A stretch of 64,000 nt of DNA, taken from NCBI RefSeq assembly GCF_022760755.1, contig NZ_JAIVFP010000001.1, forward strand, positions 1,133,501-1,197,500, read 5' to 3'. The notes beneath the pieces were generated by a model. It worked only from the letters and a program-made list of their open reading frames with translations. It was not told where the DNA came from and made no database searches. This stretch comes from Candidatus Rhodoblastus alkanivorans. Lineage in GTDB: Bacteria; Pseudomonadota; Alphaproteobacteria; Rhizobiales; Beijerinckiaceae. Shown one piece after another: positions 32,329 to 42,421 of this stretch; position 1 is the stretch's first letter; each line of letters opens with the position of its first letter. The position numbers and the translations under genes are program-made.

Positions 32329-34416
32329 ATGACCAATGCGACTCTCACGCAAGAGAATTCCGGCGAAAAGAGCAGGCGGGATTTCTATTTCGCCTTTGGC
32401 GTCATCGGAATTCTCTGCATATTTTTCCTGCCGGTTCCCGCCTTTCTGATCGATTTCGGATTGGCCATTTCGATCGCCTTTTCCGTTCTGATCCTGATGG
32501 TGGCCTTGTGGATCGAAAAGCCGCTCGAATTCTCCGCTTTTCCCACCATCCTGCTTGTTGTCACCATGCTGCGGTTGTCGCTCAATATCGCGACGACGCG
32601 CCTGATCCTGTCCCATGGCGCCCAGGGCGTGACCGCCGCCGGCTATATCATCGGCGGCTTCGCAAGGCTGGTGATGGGGGGCGATTTCGTCATCGGCCTC
32701 GTCGTCTTCATCATTCTCATCACCGTCAATTTCCTCGTCATCACCAAGGGCGCGACCCGCATCGCGGAAGTCGGCGCGCGCTTCACCCTCGACGCCATTC
32801 CCGGCAAGCAGATGGCGATCGACGCCGATCTTTCGGCGGGCCTGATCAACGAGAAGGAAGCACAACAGCGCCGCCGCGAGCTGGAGGAGGAAAGCTCGTT
32901 TTTCGGCTCGATGGACGGGGCCTCGAAATTCGTCCGCGGCGATGCGATCGCCGGTCTGATCATCCTCGCGGTCAATGTCTTTGGCGGCATCGTGATCGGC
33001 GTCACCCGCCATGGACTCGATCTTGGCGCGGCGGCGGACGTCTATACCAAATTGTCGGTTGGCGACGGTCTGGTGTCGCAGGTCCCGGCGCTGATCGTTT
33101 CGCTCGCGGCGGGCCTTCTGGTGTCAAAGGGCGGCACCCGCGGCTCGGCAGAGAAGGCGGTGTTCGGTCAGCTCGGCGGCCATCCGCGCGCCCTGTTCGT
33201 CGCCAGCGCGTTGCTGTTTTTCCTCGGCCTCATGCCGATGCTGCCGTTTTTCCCATTCGCGACCTTGAGCGGCGTTTTGGCCTTCCTCGGCTATACGATT
33301 CCCCGACGACTCGCGGAAGAACGGGCGGCGCAGGAGGCGAGCGAGCGCGTCCGCGAAGAGCAGGCGCGCGCCGAAACGAAGAATTCGGTGAAAGAGTCCT
33401 TGCGTACGCACGAGATCGAGCTGGTGCTGGGCAAGCAGCTCGCGGCGCGGCTGCTGGCGTCGCAGAACGAGCTCTCGACCCGCGTCGCGCGGATGCGGCG
33501 GAAATTCGCCACCCAATATGGCTTCGTCGTGCCCGAGATCAAAGTGTCGGACAGTCTGTCGGCGCCGCCCAAATCCTATCAGATCAAGATTCACGGCGCC
33601 ATTGTCGCCCGGCAGGAAGTGCGGATCGGGGAATTGCTCATTATCAACGGCGACGGCAGGCGGCCCGACATCCCCGGCGAGGACACGCGCGAGCCGGCGT
33701 TCGGGATGAAGGCCTACAGCATTTCCGAAGCCTATGTCGCGGAGGCGAAACGCGCCGGCTTCAATCCGATCGACAATATGTCGGTGCTCTTGACGCATCT
33801 CTCCGAAACCCTGCGCAATAATCTCGCGCAACTTCTGTCCTATAAGGACATGCGGGTTTTGTTCGACCGGCTCGGCCCGGAATATAAAAGGCTGCTCGAC
33901 GAAATCAGTCCGTCGCTGATTTCCTTTTCCGGGCTGCAGGCGGTGCTTAAACTGCTGCTCGCCGAGCGGATTTCGATCCGCAATCTGCATCTCATTCTGG
34001 AAGCGATCGCCGAGATCGCGCCGCATGCGCGGCGCGCGGAGCAGATCGCCGAACATGTGCGCCTGCGCATGGCGCAACAGATCTGCGGCGACCTTGCGCA
34101 GGGCGGGGAGCTGAAAATCCTGCGGCTCGGAAACCGCTGGGATCTCGTGTTCCATCAGGCGCTCAAGCGCGACGCCAAAGGCGACGTCGTCGAATTCGAT
34201 ATCGATCCGCGGCTCGTCGAGGAATTCGGCGAGGAGGCGTCGCCGGTCATTCGCAAACATATGGACGCGGGCGAGCATTTCGTCGTCATCGCCACCCCCG
34301 AGACGCGGCCCTATGTCCGCATGATGGTCGAGCGCCTGTTTGCAACCCTGCCGGTTCTGTCGCATCTCGAACTGGCGCGCGGCGTCGAGATCCAATCCCT
34401 GGGGACGATTTCGTGA
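32329..34416 (+). CDS. flhA: flagellar export gate protein FlhA
   Basis: FlhA is the large export-gate protein with a membrane half and a cytoplasmic substrate-docking domain. The 695-residue protein has about eight N-terminal helices, the FHIPEP-type loop ([48 protein letters not shown]) and [13 protein letters not shown]-like [21 protein letters not shown]. The cytoplasmic domain starts near residue 340. Its GTGA stop overlaps the fliR start. Confidence 0.97.
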   Translation: MTNATLTQENSGEKSRRDFYFAFGVIGILCIFFLPVPAFLIDFGLAISIAFSVLILMVALWIEKPLEFSAFPTILLVVTMLRLSLNIATTRLILSHGAQGVTAAGYIIGGFARLVMGGDFVIGLVVFIILITVNFLVITKGATRIAEVGARFTLDAIPGKQMAIDADLSAGLINEKEAQQRRRELEEESSFFGSMDGASKFVRGDAIAGLIILAVNVFGGIVIGVTRHGLDLGAAADVYTKLSVGDGLVSQVPALIVSLAAGLLVSKGGTRGSAEKAVFGQLGGHPRALFVASALLFFLGLMPMLPFFPFATLSGVLAFLGYTIPRRLAEERAAQEASERVREEQARAETKNSVKESLRTHEIELVLGKQLAARLLASQNELSTRVARMRRKFATQYGFVVPEIKVSDSLSAPPKSYQIKIHGAIVARQEVRIGELLIINGDGRRPDIPGEDTREPAFGMKAYSISEAYVAEAKRAGFNPIDNMSVLLTHLSETLRNNLAQLLSYKDMRVLFDRLGPEYKRLLDEISPSLISFSGLQAVLKLLLAERISIRNLHLILEAIAEIAPHARRAEQIAEHVRLRMAQQICGDLAQGGELKILRLGNRWDLVFHQALKRDAKGDVVEFDIDPRLVEEFGEEASPVIRKHMDAGEHFVVIATPETRPYVRMMVERLFATLPVLSHLELARGVEIQSLGTIS

Positions 34417-35165
34417 CCTTTTTCTCGGCCGATCTGGTCGCGACGGCGCTCGTCCTGTTCTGCCGGATCGGCGGATGCCTCATGCTGGCGCCCGGATTTT
34501 CGAGCGCGCGCGTGCCGATGCGGGCCAGATTGTTCGTCGCCTTGACTTTGACCTTGTCTTTGACGCCAGCCTTGACTGCGAAAGGCTCCATCGTCTTTCC
34601 CAATCTAGGCGCGCTCGCGGGCGATATTTTTTCAGAGCTGTTTCTGGGCGCCATGATCGGCCTGCTTGGGCGGCTTTTCTTTCTGGCGCTTGAGACCTTG
34701 ATGATGGCCGCGTCGATGCAGATCGGCATGAGCAATCCGCTTGGAGCGCCGATCGACGAAACCGTGGCCCTGCCGCCGATCGCGACGCTGATCACGACGA
34801 CCGCGACGGCGCTGATCTTCGTCTCCGGCCTTCACTGGGAGCTGATCCGGGGCATTGCCGGCTCTTACGCGGTGATGCCGGTGGGATTTCTGCTACGGCC
34901 TGAGGCGGCGATGCATATGGTGGTGAACGATCTCTCCACCGCTTTCGTCGTGGCCTTGCGGGTGTCGAGTCCGTTCATCGTCTATGCGGTGATGGTCAAT
35001 CTGGCCATTGGCCTCGTAAACCGGTTGACGCCGCAGATTCCCGTTTATTTCGTCTCCGGCCCCTTCGTCGTCGCGGGCGGATTGATCCTGTTCTATTTCA
35101 TCTCCGGCGCGATGGTTGCGGCCTTCATGTCGGCATTCGGGGACTGGGCGGTGCGAGGCAATTGA
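34413..35165 (+). CDS. fliR: flagellar export apparatus protein FliR
   Basis: A 250-residue membrane protein of the export-gate core (FliPQR). It starts with GTG at 34413, overlapping the flhA stop (GTGA). It has about six hydrophobic segments, with [15 protein letters not shown]-like [20 protein letters not shown] and [11 protein letters not shown] motifs of the family. Its stop TGA overlaps the ATG of the following coiled-coil gene. Confidence 0.95.
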   Translation: MTFFSADLVATALVLFCRIGGCLMLAPGFSSARVPMRARLFVALTLTLSLTPALTAKGSIVFPNLGALAGDIFSELFLGAMIGLLGRLFFLALETLMMAASMQIGMSNPLGAPIDETVALPPIATLITTTATALIFVSGLHWELIRGIAGSYAVMPVGFLLRPEAAMHMVVNDLSTAFVVALRVSSPFIVYAVMVNLAIGLVNRLTPQIPVYFVSGPFVVAGGLILFYFISGAMVAAFMSAFGDWAVRGN

Positions 35166-35563
35166 TGCGTGACAGAAAGAAGGCTCTCGAGCGGCTGCTC
35201 GCGGTGAAAACCAAGATGCGCGAATTGGAGGAGGCCCGCCTCGCCGAAATCGAACGAATGAAACGGCAGGCGCAGGAAGACCGGCGCGCGATGCTGGGCT
35301 TTCTCGATCGCGCGGAGGCCAAGGATGCGCTTCTGCTTGGGCTCGCCTGCCGGCGGGTCGCCGCCGCCGAGCGCGGCGCGGCGGCGCTCGAAGCGCAGGC
35401 CGATGCGCAACGGGAAATCGTTCTGCGCCGGACAGCGCAAAGACGCGGCGTCGAGAAATTGCTGAGAGAAGCCGGCGACGCCCTGGAACGCGAGGAGGAA
35501 AAGCGCAGGCTGCTCGAGCTCGGCGAGCGCCTCGCCAAGGCGCCGCCGACAAGCCTGCCGTAA
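35165..35563 (+). CDS. coiled-coil flagellar protein, FliJ-like
   Basis: A 132-residue soluble protein, highly charged and predicted as nearly continuous coiled coil ([26 protein letters not shown] onward). Size, charge and position resemble FliJ, the stalk of the FliHIJ export ATPase, but similarity cannot be confirmed by eye. The ATG at 35165 shares its A with the fliR stop. Alternative: an unnamed rhizobial flagellar protein found after fliR. Confidence 0.6.
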   Translation: MRDRKKALERLLAVKTKMRELEEARLAEIERMKRQAQEDRRAMLGFLDRAEAKDALLLGLACRRVAAAERGAAALEAQADAQREIVLRRTAQRRGVEKLLREAGDALEREEEKRRLLELGERLAKAPPTSLP

Positions 35564-35602
35564 GCCAGGTCGAGTAGCTTTCCCAGGCTATGGGAGCCGC
35601 AT

Positions 35603-36064
35603 ATGGCCATTTCTCCACCATCCGACCTCATTATCGACGTGGCGCGCGCCGCCGATCCCCAGAAAGCCATGGCGACGACCCGGATGCTCGCTGCGGCCAC
35701 GGGCGATGTTTCGACCGGCTTTTCCGCTGCGCTCGATCAGCTTCCCGCGCGCCCGGCGGCTCCTTTGCGCGACCTGTCCTATCAGAACCCCGTTGCGTCG
35801 CTGATGGCGAAACAGACGCCCGCGCACAAGGCGGAGGTCGGTCTTGCCAGCCTGCTGCTGAAAAACATGATCGACCAGATGCTGCCCAAGGATGCCGGCG
35901 ATGTTTTCGGAACGGGCGTCGCCGGCGACGTCTGGAAATCGTTTCTTTCCGAAAAGATCGCCGAGCAGATTGCGAAATCGGGCGAGCTGAAAATAGGAGA
36001 GCGGCTCTTCGCCACCCATCAGAACCTTTTGAAATCGAAGAAAAATACGGTGACCGGCGCATAG
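35603..36064 (+). CDS. rod-binding domain protein (FlgJ N-terminal/CheL-like)
   Basis: A 153-residue protein with the rod-binding domain found at the N-terminus of FlgJ and in rhizobial CheL. The signature is the stretch FLASLLLKNMIDQMLP-like GLASLLLKNMIDQMLPKD, followed by GDVWKSFLSEKIAEQIAKSGELKIGE. There is no muramidase domain, which is normal in alphaproteobacteria. GGGAG lies just before the ATG. It probably helps rod assembly through the cell wall. Confidence 0.85.
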   Translation: MAISPPSDLIIDVARAADPQKAMATTRMLAAATGDVSTGFSAALDQLPARPAAPLRDLSYQNPVASLMAKQTPAHKAEVGLASLLLKNMIDQMLPKDAGDVFGTGVAGDVWKSFLSEKIAEQIAKSGELKIGERLFATHQNLLKSKKNTVTGA

Positions 36065-36083
36065 AGCGCCCGAGGCGAGGCCC

Positions 36084-36458
36084 ATGACCATTCATCGAAA
36101 TTTGCGTTTTGCGGCGAACGCCGCTCCGGCGCTCTATGACGCGCTCGACCGCATGGAGGCGGCGATCGAGCAGGAGACCGCGATCTTGCGTGAAAATGGG
36201 GCCACGGAATTGACGGATTTCAATCATCGCAAGCGTCAGGGCCTTCTCGAAATCAATCGCATCCTGCGCAATTTCGACGCCGCCGATCTTGCGGGCGTCG
36301 ACCGGACGCGCGTCCTCCGCCTGGTCGGCAAGCTCGAAGAGAATCAAAGGATGCTCGCGCATCATCTGAAGGCGGTCGATTCGATCGCCGCGCTGCTGAC
36401 GCGCGCGATGCAGGACGCGGAGTCGGACGGCACCTACGGCCGCGGGGGCGCTCCTTAG
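36084..36458 (+). CDS. FlgN-like flagellar chaperone candidate
   Basis: A 124-residue helical protein. The middle part (LDRMEAAIEQETAILRENGATELTDFNHRKRQGLLEINRILR) has the pattern of FlgN-type chaperones, which hold FlgK and FlgL before export. It lies 19 bases after the rod-binding gene, in the same run of flagellar genes. The family call is by pattern and context; confidence is moderate. Confidence 0.6.
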   Translation: MTIHRNLRFAANAAPALYDALDRMEAAIEQETAILRENGATELTDFNHRKRQGLLEINRILRNFDAADLAGVDRTRVLRLVGKLEENQRMLAHHLKAVDSIAALLTRAMQDAESDGTYGRGGAP

Positions 36459-36475
36459 ATCGGGGCGAAGAAGCG

Positions 36476-36928
36476 ATGGTCAAATTGTTGATCCTGGCGC
36501 TTTGGGTGAGCGCGATTACGGCCTTTTCCAGCTACGAGGCGGGCCAATGGCGCGTCGCGCGCGCGACCGCCGCGCATGACGAAGCGACCGAGCACAATTA
36601 CGAATATCGCAAATCGCGGGTGATCAACGTGCCGGTGATCGCGGATGGCGCGCTGCTGGGCTATGTCATCGTCCAGTTTCTTTACGCGATCGACGCCAGG
36701 CAGGCGGAAAGGCTCAATGTCAATCCCGAGGCCTTCGTCCTCGACTACGCCTTCCGCACCATCTATGGCGATCCGAGCCTCGATTTCCGCCATCTCGACA
36801 AATATGACATCAACGCCCTCACCAGCCAGATCCGGACGGTGGTGAATGAAAAGCTCGGCAAGGGCCTTATCAAGGAGGTTCTCGTGCAGGACTTCGCCTA
36901 CATGCCGAAGGATCAGATGCCGCAATAG
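36476..36928 (+). CDS. membrane-anchored FliL-like flagellar protein
   Basis: A 150-residue protein with one N-terminal signal/anchor segment ([20 protein letters not shown]) and a periplasmic domain. Its end, [30 protein letters not shown], resembles the C-terminus of FliL, the stator-associated basal body protein. A second and more usual FliL lies at 58301, so this is a possible paralog. It is 17 bases after the FlgN-like gene. Confidence 0.55.
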   Translation: MVKLLILALWVSAITAFSSYEAGQWRVARATAAHDEATEHNYEYRKSRVINVPVIADGALLGYVIVQFLYAIDARQAERLNVNPEAFVLDYAFRTIYGDPSLDFRHLDKYDINALTSQIRTVVNEKLGKGLIKEVLVQDFAYMPKDQMPQ

Positions 36929-37038
36929 CGAAATCGAAGGGCAAGGTCGGGACAAGCCGCGCCCGCCACAATGTCGAATCTGTCAACCGGCGCTCGTCCG
37001 ACTTCGGGTCGGCGCCTTCAGCCGATGGTGCGGAAAAG

Positions 37039-39153
37039 ATGGGACTGAATCCCTTGAGGAAGGCGCGCGCGAACGTTACGGACGGCGCGGGCGTTTATGA
37101 GGCGCTGAGCGCGGCGATCGCGCCGCGGATCGAGGAAATCTTCGACGCCTTCTACGCCGAATTCGCGGCTGATCCGGACAAGTCCGCGCTGCTGCGCGAT
37201 CCCCAGACGGCGCGGCGGGCGCGGGACGCCAATCTCGAACACTGGAAATATCTGCTGGCCAATCCGCCCGGCGCGGAGCTGAAGAAAAGGGCGCGGCGGA
37301 TCGGCGAAACCCATGTGCGGTTGAAGCTTTCTCCGGAAATCTATCTCGGCGCCTATGGCTATTTCTTCAAGCGCTTCCTGCGCGTGATTCTCGCCCGGCG
37401 CGGCCGCGAGGCCGAGATTGTCGAGGCCCTGACCGAATCGGTGTTCACGGACATGGGCGCCAATCTGAACGCCTTTTTCGCAGGCACGGAAAGGGCGGCG
37501 CGCGAACTCGAAGCGCTCGATCTGAAAAACGCGATCGAGGCGGAAATGGAGTCCTCGAACGAGGTCGCCGCCCGCCAGTCCGAGTCCTTGCGGGCGATCG
37601 TGAACGATCTCGAAAAATTGCTGACCGAATTGCGCGGCGGCGTTTCGCTGGTCAAGGACGGCGTCGAAACCACCTCCCAATCCATGGGGGCGGTCGCGGC
37701 GGCGGTCGAGGAATTGCAGGCGTCGAGCCAGGAGGTCGGGCGCCAGGCCAATGAGACGGATACTCTGGTGAACGACGCCGTCGGACGTGCGGATGAAGCG
37801 GAGCGGCGCTTCGCGGCTTTGTCGGCTTCCGCCGCGCGGGTGGCCGAGATCGTGGGGTTGATCGCCGGCGTCTCCAACCAGACCAGCCTGCTCGCGCTCA
37901 ATGCGACGATCGAGGCGGCGCGCGCCGGGGAGAACGGCCGCGGATTCGCCGTGGTCGCCAATGAGGTGAAGCTCCTGTCCCAGCGCACCAACGCCGCGAC
38001 GCGGGAAATTTCCGGCCAGATCGCAGAAATCGAAGCCGCGATGAAATCGGCGGTCGGCGCGATGAAGGACATGCGGGAACTGATCAGCCAGATCAGCCTG
38101 ATCGCCTCCGCCGTAGCCCATAGTTCGGGCCAGCAGGTCGAGGCGGTCGGGCAGATCGGACATAGCGCTCATGCGGCGGCGGCAGGCGCGGCGCAACTTG
38201 GCGGCAGCGTCGAAATGTTCACCGGCGCCGTGGGCGAGGTCGATATTGCGGCGGCGAAGGTTTCCGATCAGTCGCGCCAGGTCGGCACCCTGTTCGAGCG
38301 CCTTTCGACCCGTCTGGTCGTCGTGGTGAAAAGCTTCGCCGATGTGGATGGCCGCAAATATCCGCGCTCACCCGCGCTCGTACCCGTGGAGCTTGTCCGG
38401 AACGGGCGGCGCATGGCCGGAGAAATCGTGGAAATATCCGTGGGCGGGGCGACTGTCTCGGGCCTTCCCGATCTCTTGGAGCCCGGGCTGATCGTAGAGG
38501 CCGAACTGAAGGCCGTCGGCCCGTTGCGCGCGCGTGTCGCGCCGCCGTCGGACCACGGCCAGAGGCTCCAGTTCGTGGAAATCCCGGACCAGACCTCGGC
38601 AGCGCTGAAGGCGTTGATGGAGCGGCTCTTGGCGAAGGAGGAAAAGTTGCGCGAAATCGTGGTCGCGCGGTCGAAAATGGTCGCGGAGCTGTTCGAGCGC
38701 GCCGTCGCCAATGGCGAGATCACGGAAGCGGCCTTGTTCGACGCAAATTACGTTCCGATCCCGGACACCAATCCACGGCAATACCGCAATCAGACGCTGG
38801 AGTTTCTCGAACGCCATTTGCCGGAAATTCAGGAGCCGATCCTCGAACTCGATCCGGCAGTGGTGTTTTCGGCCGCCGTCGATCGCAACGGCTACCTGCC
38901 GGTGCACAACAGGAAATATTCCGCGCCACAGGGCCCGGACCCAGTGTGGAACAACGCCAATTCGCGCAACCGCCGGATATTCGACGACATGACCGGAATG
39001 ACGGCGGCGCGCAACACCAGTCCCGTGCTGAGCCAGACCTATCCGCGTGATCTCGGCGGCGGCCGCGTCGCTCTGATCAAGGACATTTCCGCGCCGATCT
39101 ATGTCAATCGCAAGCATTGGGGCGGGTTGCGGATGGGCGCGAAGATCGCCTGA
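37039..39153 (+). CDS. soluble globin-coupled chemoreceptor with PilZ and C-terminal sensory domain
   Basis: A 704-residue protein with no membrane segments. Residues 1-160 are a protoglobin-type sensor with the probable proximal heme ligand H92 ([23 protein letters not shown]). Residues 200-430 are the methyl-accepting signalling domain with the tip [33 protein letters not shown]. Residues 438-530 look like a PilZ domain: RKYPR gives RxxxR, but the second motif reads EISVGG instead of D/NxSxxG. Residues 540-704 form a further domain ([33 protein letters not shown]) known from other chemoreceptor C-termini. It probably senses oxygen or redox and reports to the CheA at 48943. Confidence 0.9.
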   Translation: MGLNPLRKARANVTDGAGVYEALSAAIAPRIEEIFDAFYAEFAADPDKSALLRDPQTARRARDANLEHWKYLLANPPGAELKKRARRIGETHVRLKLSPEIYLGAYGYFFKRFLRVILARRGREAEIVEALTESVFTDMGANLNAFFAGTERAARELEALDLKNAIEAEMESSNEVAARQSESLRAIVNDLEKLLTELRGGVSLVKDGVETTSQSMGAVAAAVEELQASSQEVGRQANETDTLVNDAVGRADEAERRFAALSASAARVAEIVGLIAGVSNQTSLLALNATIEAARAGENGRGFAVVANEVKLLSQRTNAATREISGQIAEIEAAMKSAVGAMKDMRELISQISLIASAVAHSSGQQVEAVGQIGHSAHAAAAGAAQLGGSVEMFTGAVGEVDIAAAKVSDQSRQVGTLFERLSTRLVVVVKSFADVDGRKYPRSPALVPVELVRNGRRMAGEIVEISVGGATVSGLPDLLEPGLIVEAELKAVGPLRARVAPPSDHGQRLQFVEIPDQTSAALKALMERLLAKEEKLREIVVARSKMVAELFERAVANGEITEAALFDANYVPIPDTNPRQYRNQTLEFLERHLPEIQEPILELDPAVVFSAAVDRNGYLPVHNRKYSAPQGPDPVWNNANSRNRRIFDDMTGMTAARNTSPVLSQTYPRDLGGGRVALIKDISAPIYVNRKHWGGLRMGAKIA

Positions 39154-39361
39154 GCCGCGCGGAGGTCGCGGAAAGGAAAAACGTCTCAAAGCGACGGCCA
39201 AGTTTCGCTTCGCTGCGGTCATGAGCCACACTCGGCCGCGGCGCGGGCGCTCTCCCCAATTAGGGGGAAGGATCATCAAAAGCGCAGAGGCTTCTCCCTC
39301 CCCCTTGCGGGGCGGCGACGCCAGGAGACTGAGCGCGCGGCCGGGCTGCGTTTTTGATGTC
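39154..39361. repeat. convergent gap with possible degenerate dispersed repeats
   Basis: The 208 bases between two convergent genes hold short GC hairpins: TCCCC/GGGGA around 39252-39268 and CCCC-TTGC-GGGG at 39301-39312. They look like remnants of the CTCCCC...GGGG elements common in Rhizobiales. Their role may simply be bidirectional termination. Confidence 0.3.
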
Positions 39362-39796
39362 TCAGCGCGGAGCGCCGCCGCGTGGCGGCGCGATTCTGGC
39401 GTCGGCGACGGCGCTGGCGAGGCGCTCGCAGGGACGCTCGTCGCCGTCCGGTTCGTCGAAGACCATCTGCTGGAGATCGACGCCGGCGTAGGCGGAATCG
39501 AGGCGCAAGGCAAAAAAGGCGGTCACGCCGCGCCAGGAAAACTCCATGTTGAGAGAGATCGCCGGCGGCGTCTCCCACAAAAGGTCGAGATCCGCCGACC
39601 AGGCGTAGCGCAGCGCGCCTTGCTTGAAGTAGAGCTCCGACGCTGAATTAACCAAATCTTCGAGCGTCGCGACGCGTTCGCCGCGAATGTAGCCGATCAA
39701 GTCGGCGACATTGATCAGCCGAAGTTCGCTCGCGACGTCCGCGAGATTCTCGGCGAGGATGCGCTCGCAGGCGAAGGCGGCTTCGGCGTTGGACAT
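39362..39796 (-). CDS. hypothetical protein downstream of flhB
   Basis: A 144-residue soluble protein that I do not recognise. It has an acidic, helical N-terminus (LAENLADVASELRLINVADLIGYIRGE) and a beta-rich part (YFKQGALRYAWSADLDLLWETPP). The ATG at 39796 has GAGGG upstream. A GTG at 39811 overlapping the flhB stop is an alternative start. It is last in the motA-fliM-fliN-fliG-flhB run, so a flagellar role is likely from position only. Confidence 0.65.
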   Translation of the reverse strand: MSNAEAAFACERILAENLADVASELRLINVADLIGYIRGERVATLEDLVNSASELYFKQGALRYAWSADLDLLWETPPAISLNMEFSWRGVTAFFALRLDSAYAGVDLQQMVFDEPDGDERPCERLASAVADARIAPPRGGAPR

Positions 39797-39807
39797 GACG
39801 GTCGCCC

Positions 39808-40887
39808 TCACGGGTTGCGGCGGCCGGAGCCGCGCGTGTTCAGGAAATGAATGATTTCCGCGATCGCGCGATAGAATTCCGCTGGAATCATCATGTCCAC
39901 CTCGACACGATCATACATCGACCTTGCCAGGGCCTTGTCCTCGATGACCGGTATGGCGTTCGCTTCGGCGATTTCGCGAATCTTGAGCGCGATGAGGTCC
40001 TGGCCCTTGGCGACGACCTTCGGCGCGCCGCCTTCGTCGCGGACATAGCGCAAGGCGATGGCGTAATGGGTCGGATTGGCGACGACGAGCGTCGCGCTCG
40101 GCACCGCGCTCATCATGCGCTTGCGCGATCGCTCGAGCGCGACGGATCGCAGGCGGGCCTTGACCATCGGGTCGCCGAGCATTTGCTTCTGCTCTTCCTT
40201 CACTTCCTGGCGGGTCATGCGCAAATCGCGGCGCCAGTGAATCCGCGACCACACGAGATCGGCGGCAGCGAGCGCGCCGGCGGCGGCGGCGACGCTCGCG
40301 AACAGGCCGCGGACGACGTCGAGCAGATGGTCGGCTAGTTCGGCGGGATCGGAGAAGATCGATTTGAAGGCGCCTCCGATCTCGCCTTTCACGATGATGG
40401 TGACGACGAGGCCGACGGCAAAGAGTTTCAACAGGCTCTTGCCGAATTCGGTTGCGCCGCGCAGGCTGAAAATGCGGCCCCAGCCCGAGCGGGGTGAGAC
40501 GCGATCCCACTTGGGCGCAATGCGTTCGCCGATCAGGCGCGGCGGATTCTGGGCCACAGCGGCGACCACGCCGGCGACGATCAGCAGGATCAATGCGGGG
40601 GCGACAAAGGCGCCCGAATCCTCGACGACGGCGCCGAGGAGCAGCGTCGCGTTGCGGCCCTGGCCGAGCTGGTATTGGCCGCTCTGGTCGAGGAGGTTCT
40701 GCAAGGCGGCGATGAGACGCACGGCGCCGTCGCGCAGGAAAAAGGAAAGGAAGAGCAGGGAAGCGAGCAGGCTCGCGAACAAAGCGGCCTCGCGCGAAAA
40801 TGGCGTGTCGCCCTTTTCGATCGAATCGTGAAGTTTTTTCTCGGTCGCTTCCTCGGTCTGACTTTCCTTGTCGGGCGCGTCGCTCAT
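39808..40887 (-). CDS. flhB: flagellar export switch protein FlhB
   Basis: FlhB switches export from rod/hook to filament substrates. The 359-residue protein has four membrane segments and a cytoplasmic domain with the autocleavage site NPTH at 271-274 (VVANPTHYAIALRY), followed by VVAKGQDLIALKIREIAEANAIPVIED. The N-terminus (ESQTEEATEKKLHDSIEKGDTPFSRE) is typical. It is 124 bases downstream of fliG, on the same strand. Confidence 0.97.
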   Translation of the reverse strand: MSDAPDKESQTEEATEKKLHDSIEKGDTPFSREAALFASLLASLLFLSFFLRDGAVRLIAALQNLLDQSGQYQLGQGRNATLLLGAVVEDSGAFVAPALILLIVAGVVAAVAQNPPRLIGERIAPKWDRVSPRSGWGRIFSLRGATEFGKSLLKLFAVGLVVTIIVKGEIGGAFKSIFSDPAELADHLLDVVRGLFASVAAAAGALAAADLVWSRIHWRRDLRMTRQEVKEEQKQMLGDPMVKARLRSVALERSRKRMMSAVPSATLVVANPTHYAIALRYVRDEGGAPKVVAKGQDLIALKIREIAEANAIPVIEDKALARSMYDRVEVDMMIPAEFYRAIAEIIHFLNTRGSGRRNP

Positions 40888-40968
40888 GCCCGGCGGGCCT
40901 CATAGGAACTCCGCTGGCGCGAAATTTCGCCGATGACGAAAAGGGGCTTCGCGCCATGGCGTTTCCTT

Positions 40969-40985
40969 GGATTGCGAAGCAATCC
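40969..40985. repeat. small palindrome between fliG and flhB
   Basis: GGATTGC and GCAATCC flank GAA, a perfect 7-bp inverted repeat. GGATTGC...GCAATCC is the inner dyad of the same widespread alphaproteobacterial repeat whose ends appear at 6141-6225. It may be a fragment of such an element inserted in the 124-base gap. Confidence 0.4.
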
Positions 40986-41011
40986 TGCCGAAACCGCAAT
41001 GCTCCGGCGCG

Positions 41012-42079
41012 TCATTCGAACAAGGCGTCCGACTCGCCCGATCCATGGATTTCGATTTCGTTGCGCTCCGCCATTTCGAGCACCGTGTCGGCGATCGCGC
41101 GGCGTGCTTTCATCACCTCGCGCTGCTGCGCGGGGCCGCCGGTGTTGAGTTCGTTTTCGACCATGCGGCGTGCGCGGGCGGCCATCGACGACAGGATGAG
41201 TTCGCGGAACGTCGGGTCGGTGCCCCTGAGGGCGAGGACGACGCGGTCGGCCGGCACGCGGTCGAACACGGTGGTGCGCGCCTTGAGGGAAAGCTTGGCG
41301 ATGTCCTCGAAGGTGAAGAGCAGGCCGCGCAGGGTTTCCGCGTCCTTGGGGCGATCCTCGGCGAGCGACTGCAACACGTCCTCGATCTGCTCGCGCTCCA
41401 TTTTGTTGATGATTTCGGCGATCTTGGAATGGGTGTCGGCGCCGGTGTTGCGGGCGACATTCAGCAGGAGATCTTCGTGCAATGTGCGTTCGAGCAGGCG
41501 CATCATCGGATCCATCACCGGGCGCGGCGACAGCATCCGGCGCATCAGGCTGTTGCGGATCTCGCGCGGCGTCTGGGCGAGGATTTTCGCCGCCGCGCCC
41601 GACGAGAGTTTGGAAAGTACGAAGGCGAAGGTCTGGGGGTGTTCCTTGACGAGATAGGACGCCAGCGCCCCCTCGGGCGCGGCCGAGAGCCGGTCCCACA
41701 TCGCCTTGTTGGAATTGCCGAGCACGTCGGAAAGGATTTCCGCCGCCTCTTCCGGCGGCAGGGCGCCGGCGAGAAGATTTTCCGCTTCGCCCGCCGAGCC
41801 CAGCAATTCGGCGCCCGAGGAGAATTGCTCCTCGAAATCCGCGATCAGCCTTTCGATCGTCACCGGATTGACAGAGCCGAGTTCGGAAGCCGCCCGCGTG
41901 ACTTGGCGCAGTTCGAGCGAATCGAGGCGTTTCAGCAGGCGTCCGGCGATCGGCTTGTCGAGGGCGAGCAGGAGGGCGGCGACCTTTTCGGCTCCGAACA
42001 GCGGCCGCGCCACGGCATGGGAGCGCGCGGCGTGCTGGCCGCCGAGATGGCTCGAATCCTCAGACGAAGGCGTCGGCAT
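41012..42079 (-). CDS. fliG: flagellar motor switch protein FliG
   Basis: FliG is the rotor protein that touches MotA and generates torque. The 355-residue protein has the N-terminal GAEKVAALLLALDK, the middle-domain HPQTFAFVLSKL equivalent of the EHPQ motif, and the C-terminal domain with charged residues (FEDIAKLSLKARTTVFDRV, LALRGTDPTFRELILSSMAARARRMVENEL). The start at 42079 (MPTPSSED) overlaps the end of fliN by 20 bases. Further upstream the frame is fliN antiphase. Confidence 0.96.
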   Translation of the reverse strand: MPTPSSEDSSHLGGQHAARSHAVARPLFGAEKVAALLLALDKPIAGRLLKRLDSLELRQVTRAASELGSVNPVTIERLIADFEEQFSSGAELLGSAGEAENLLAGALPPEEAAEILSDVLGNSNKAMWDRLSAAPEGALASYLVKEHPQTFAFVLSKLSSGAAAKILAQTPREIRNSLMRRMLSPRPVMDPMMRLLERTLHEDLLLNVARNTGADTHSKIAEIINKMEREQIEDVLQSLAEDRPKDAETLRGLLFTFEDIAKLSLKARTTVFDRVPADRVVLALRGTDPTFRELILSSMAARARRMVENELNTGGPAQQREVMKARRAIADTVLEMAERNEIEIHGSGESDALFE

Positions 42080-42401
42080 CGGCGGATCCCACGATCTCTG
42101 TGAGGGAGACGCCGAAGCGCGAATTGTCCTCGTCCACCACCACGACCTCGCCGCGGGCCACGACGCGGCCGTTGACGACGACATTCACCGGTTCGCCGAC
42201 GCGCTGGTCGAGCGCGACCACGGCGCCGCGCCCAAGTTTCATCAGATGCGCGACCGGCATGCGCGCCGAGCCGAGCACCACTTGCACGGTGACCGGAATC
42301 CGCAAGATGGCGTCGTGCTTGCGCAACCCGGCGTCGGCGGCGTCGTCGCCGCCTTCCGGCGCGGCGGCCGCCGTGTGCAACAGTTCTTCGGCTTCAGCCA
42401 T
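42060..42401 (-). CDS. fliN: flagellar motor switch protein FliN
   Basis: A 113-residue C-ring protein with the SpoA-type domain. AILRIPVTVQVVLGSARMPVAHLMKLGRGAVVALDQRVGEPVNVVVNGRVVARGEVVVVDE matches FliN closely. An acidic and Ala-rich N-terminal extension precedes it. The ATG at 42401 is preferred to the reading from 42425. It lies between fliM and fliG and overlaps fliG by 20 bases. Confidence 0.96.
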   Translation of the reverse strand: MAEAEELLHTAAAAPEGGDDAADAGLRKHDAILRIPVTVQVVLGSARMPVAHLMKLGRGAVVALDQRVGEPVNVVVNGRVVARGEVVVVDEDNSRFGVSLTEIVGSADADAFV

Positions 42402-42421
42402 GTCGTCCTCTCGTGCAGGAT

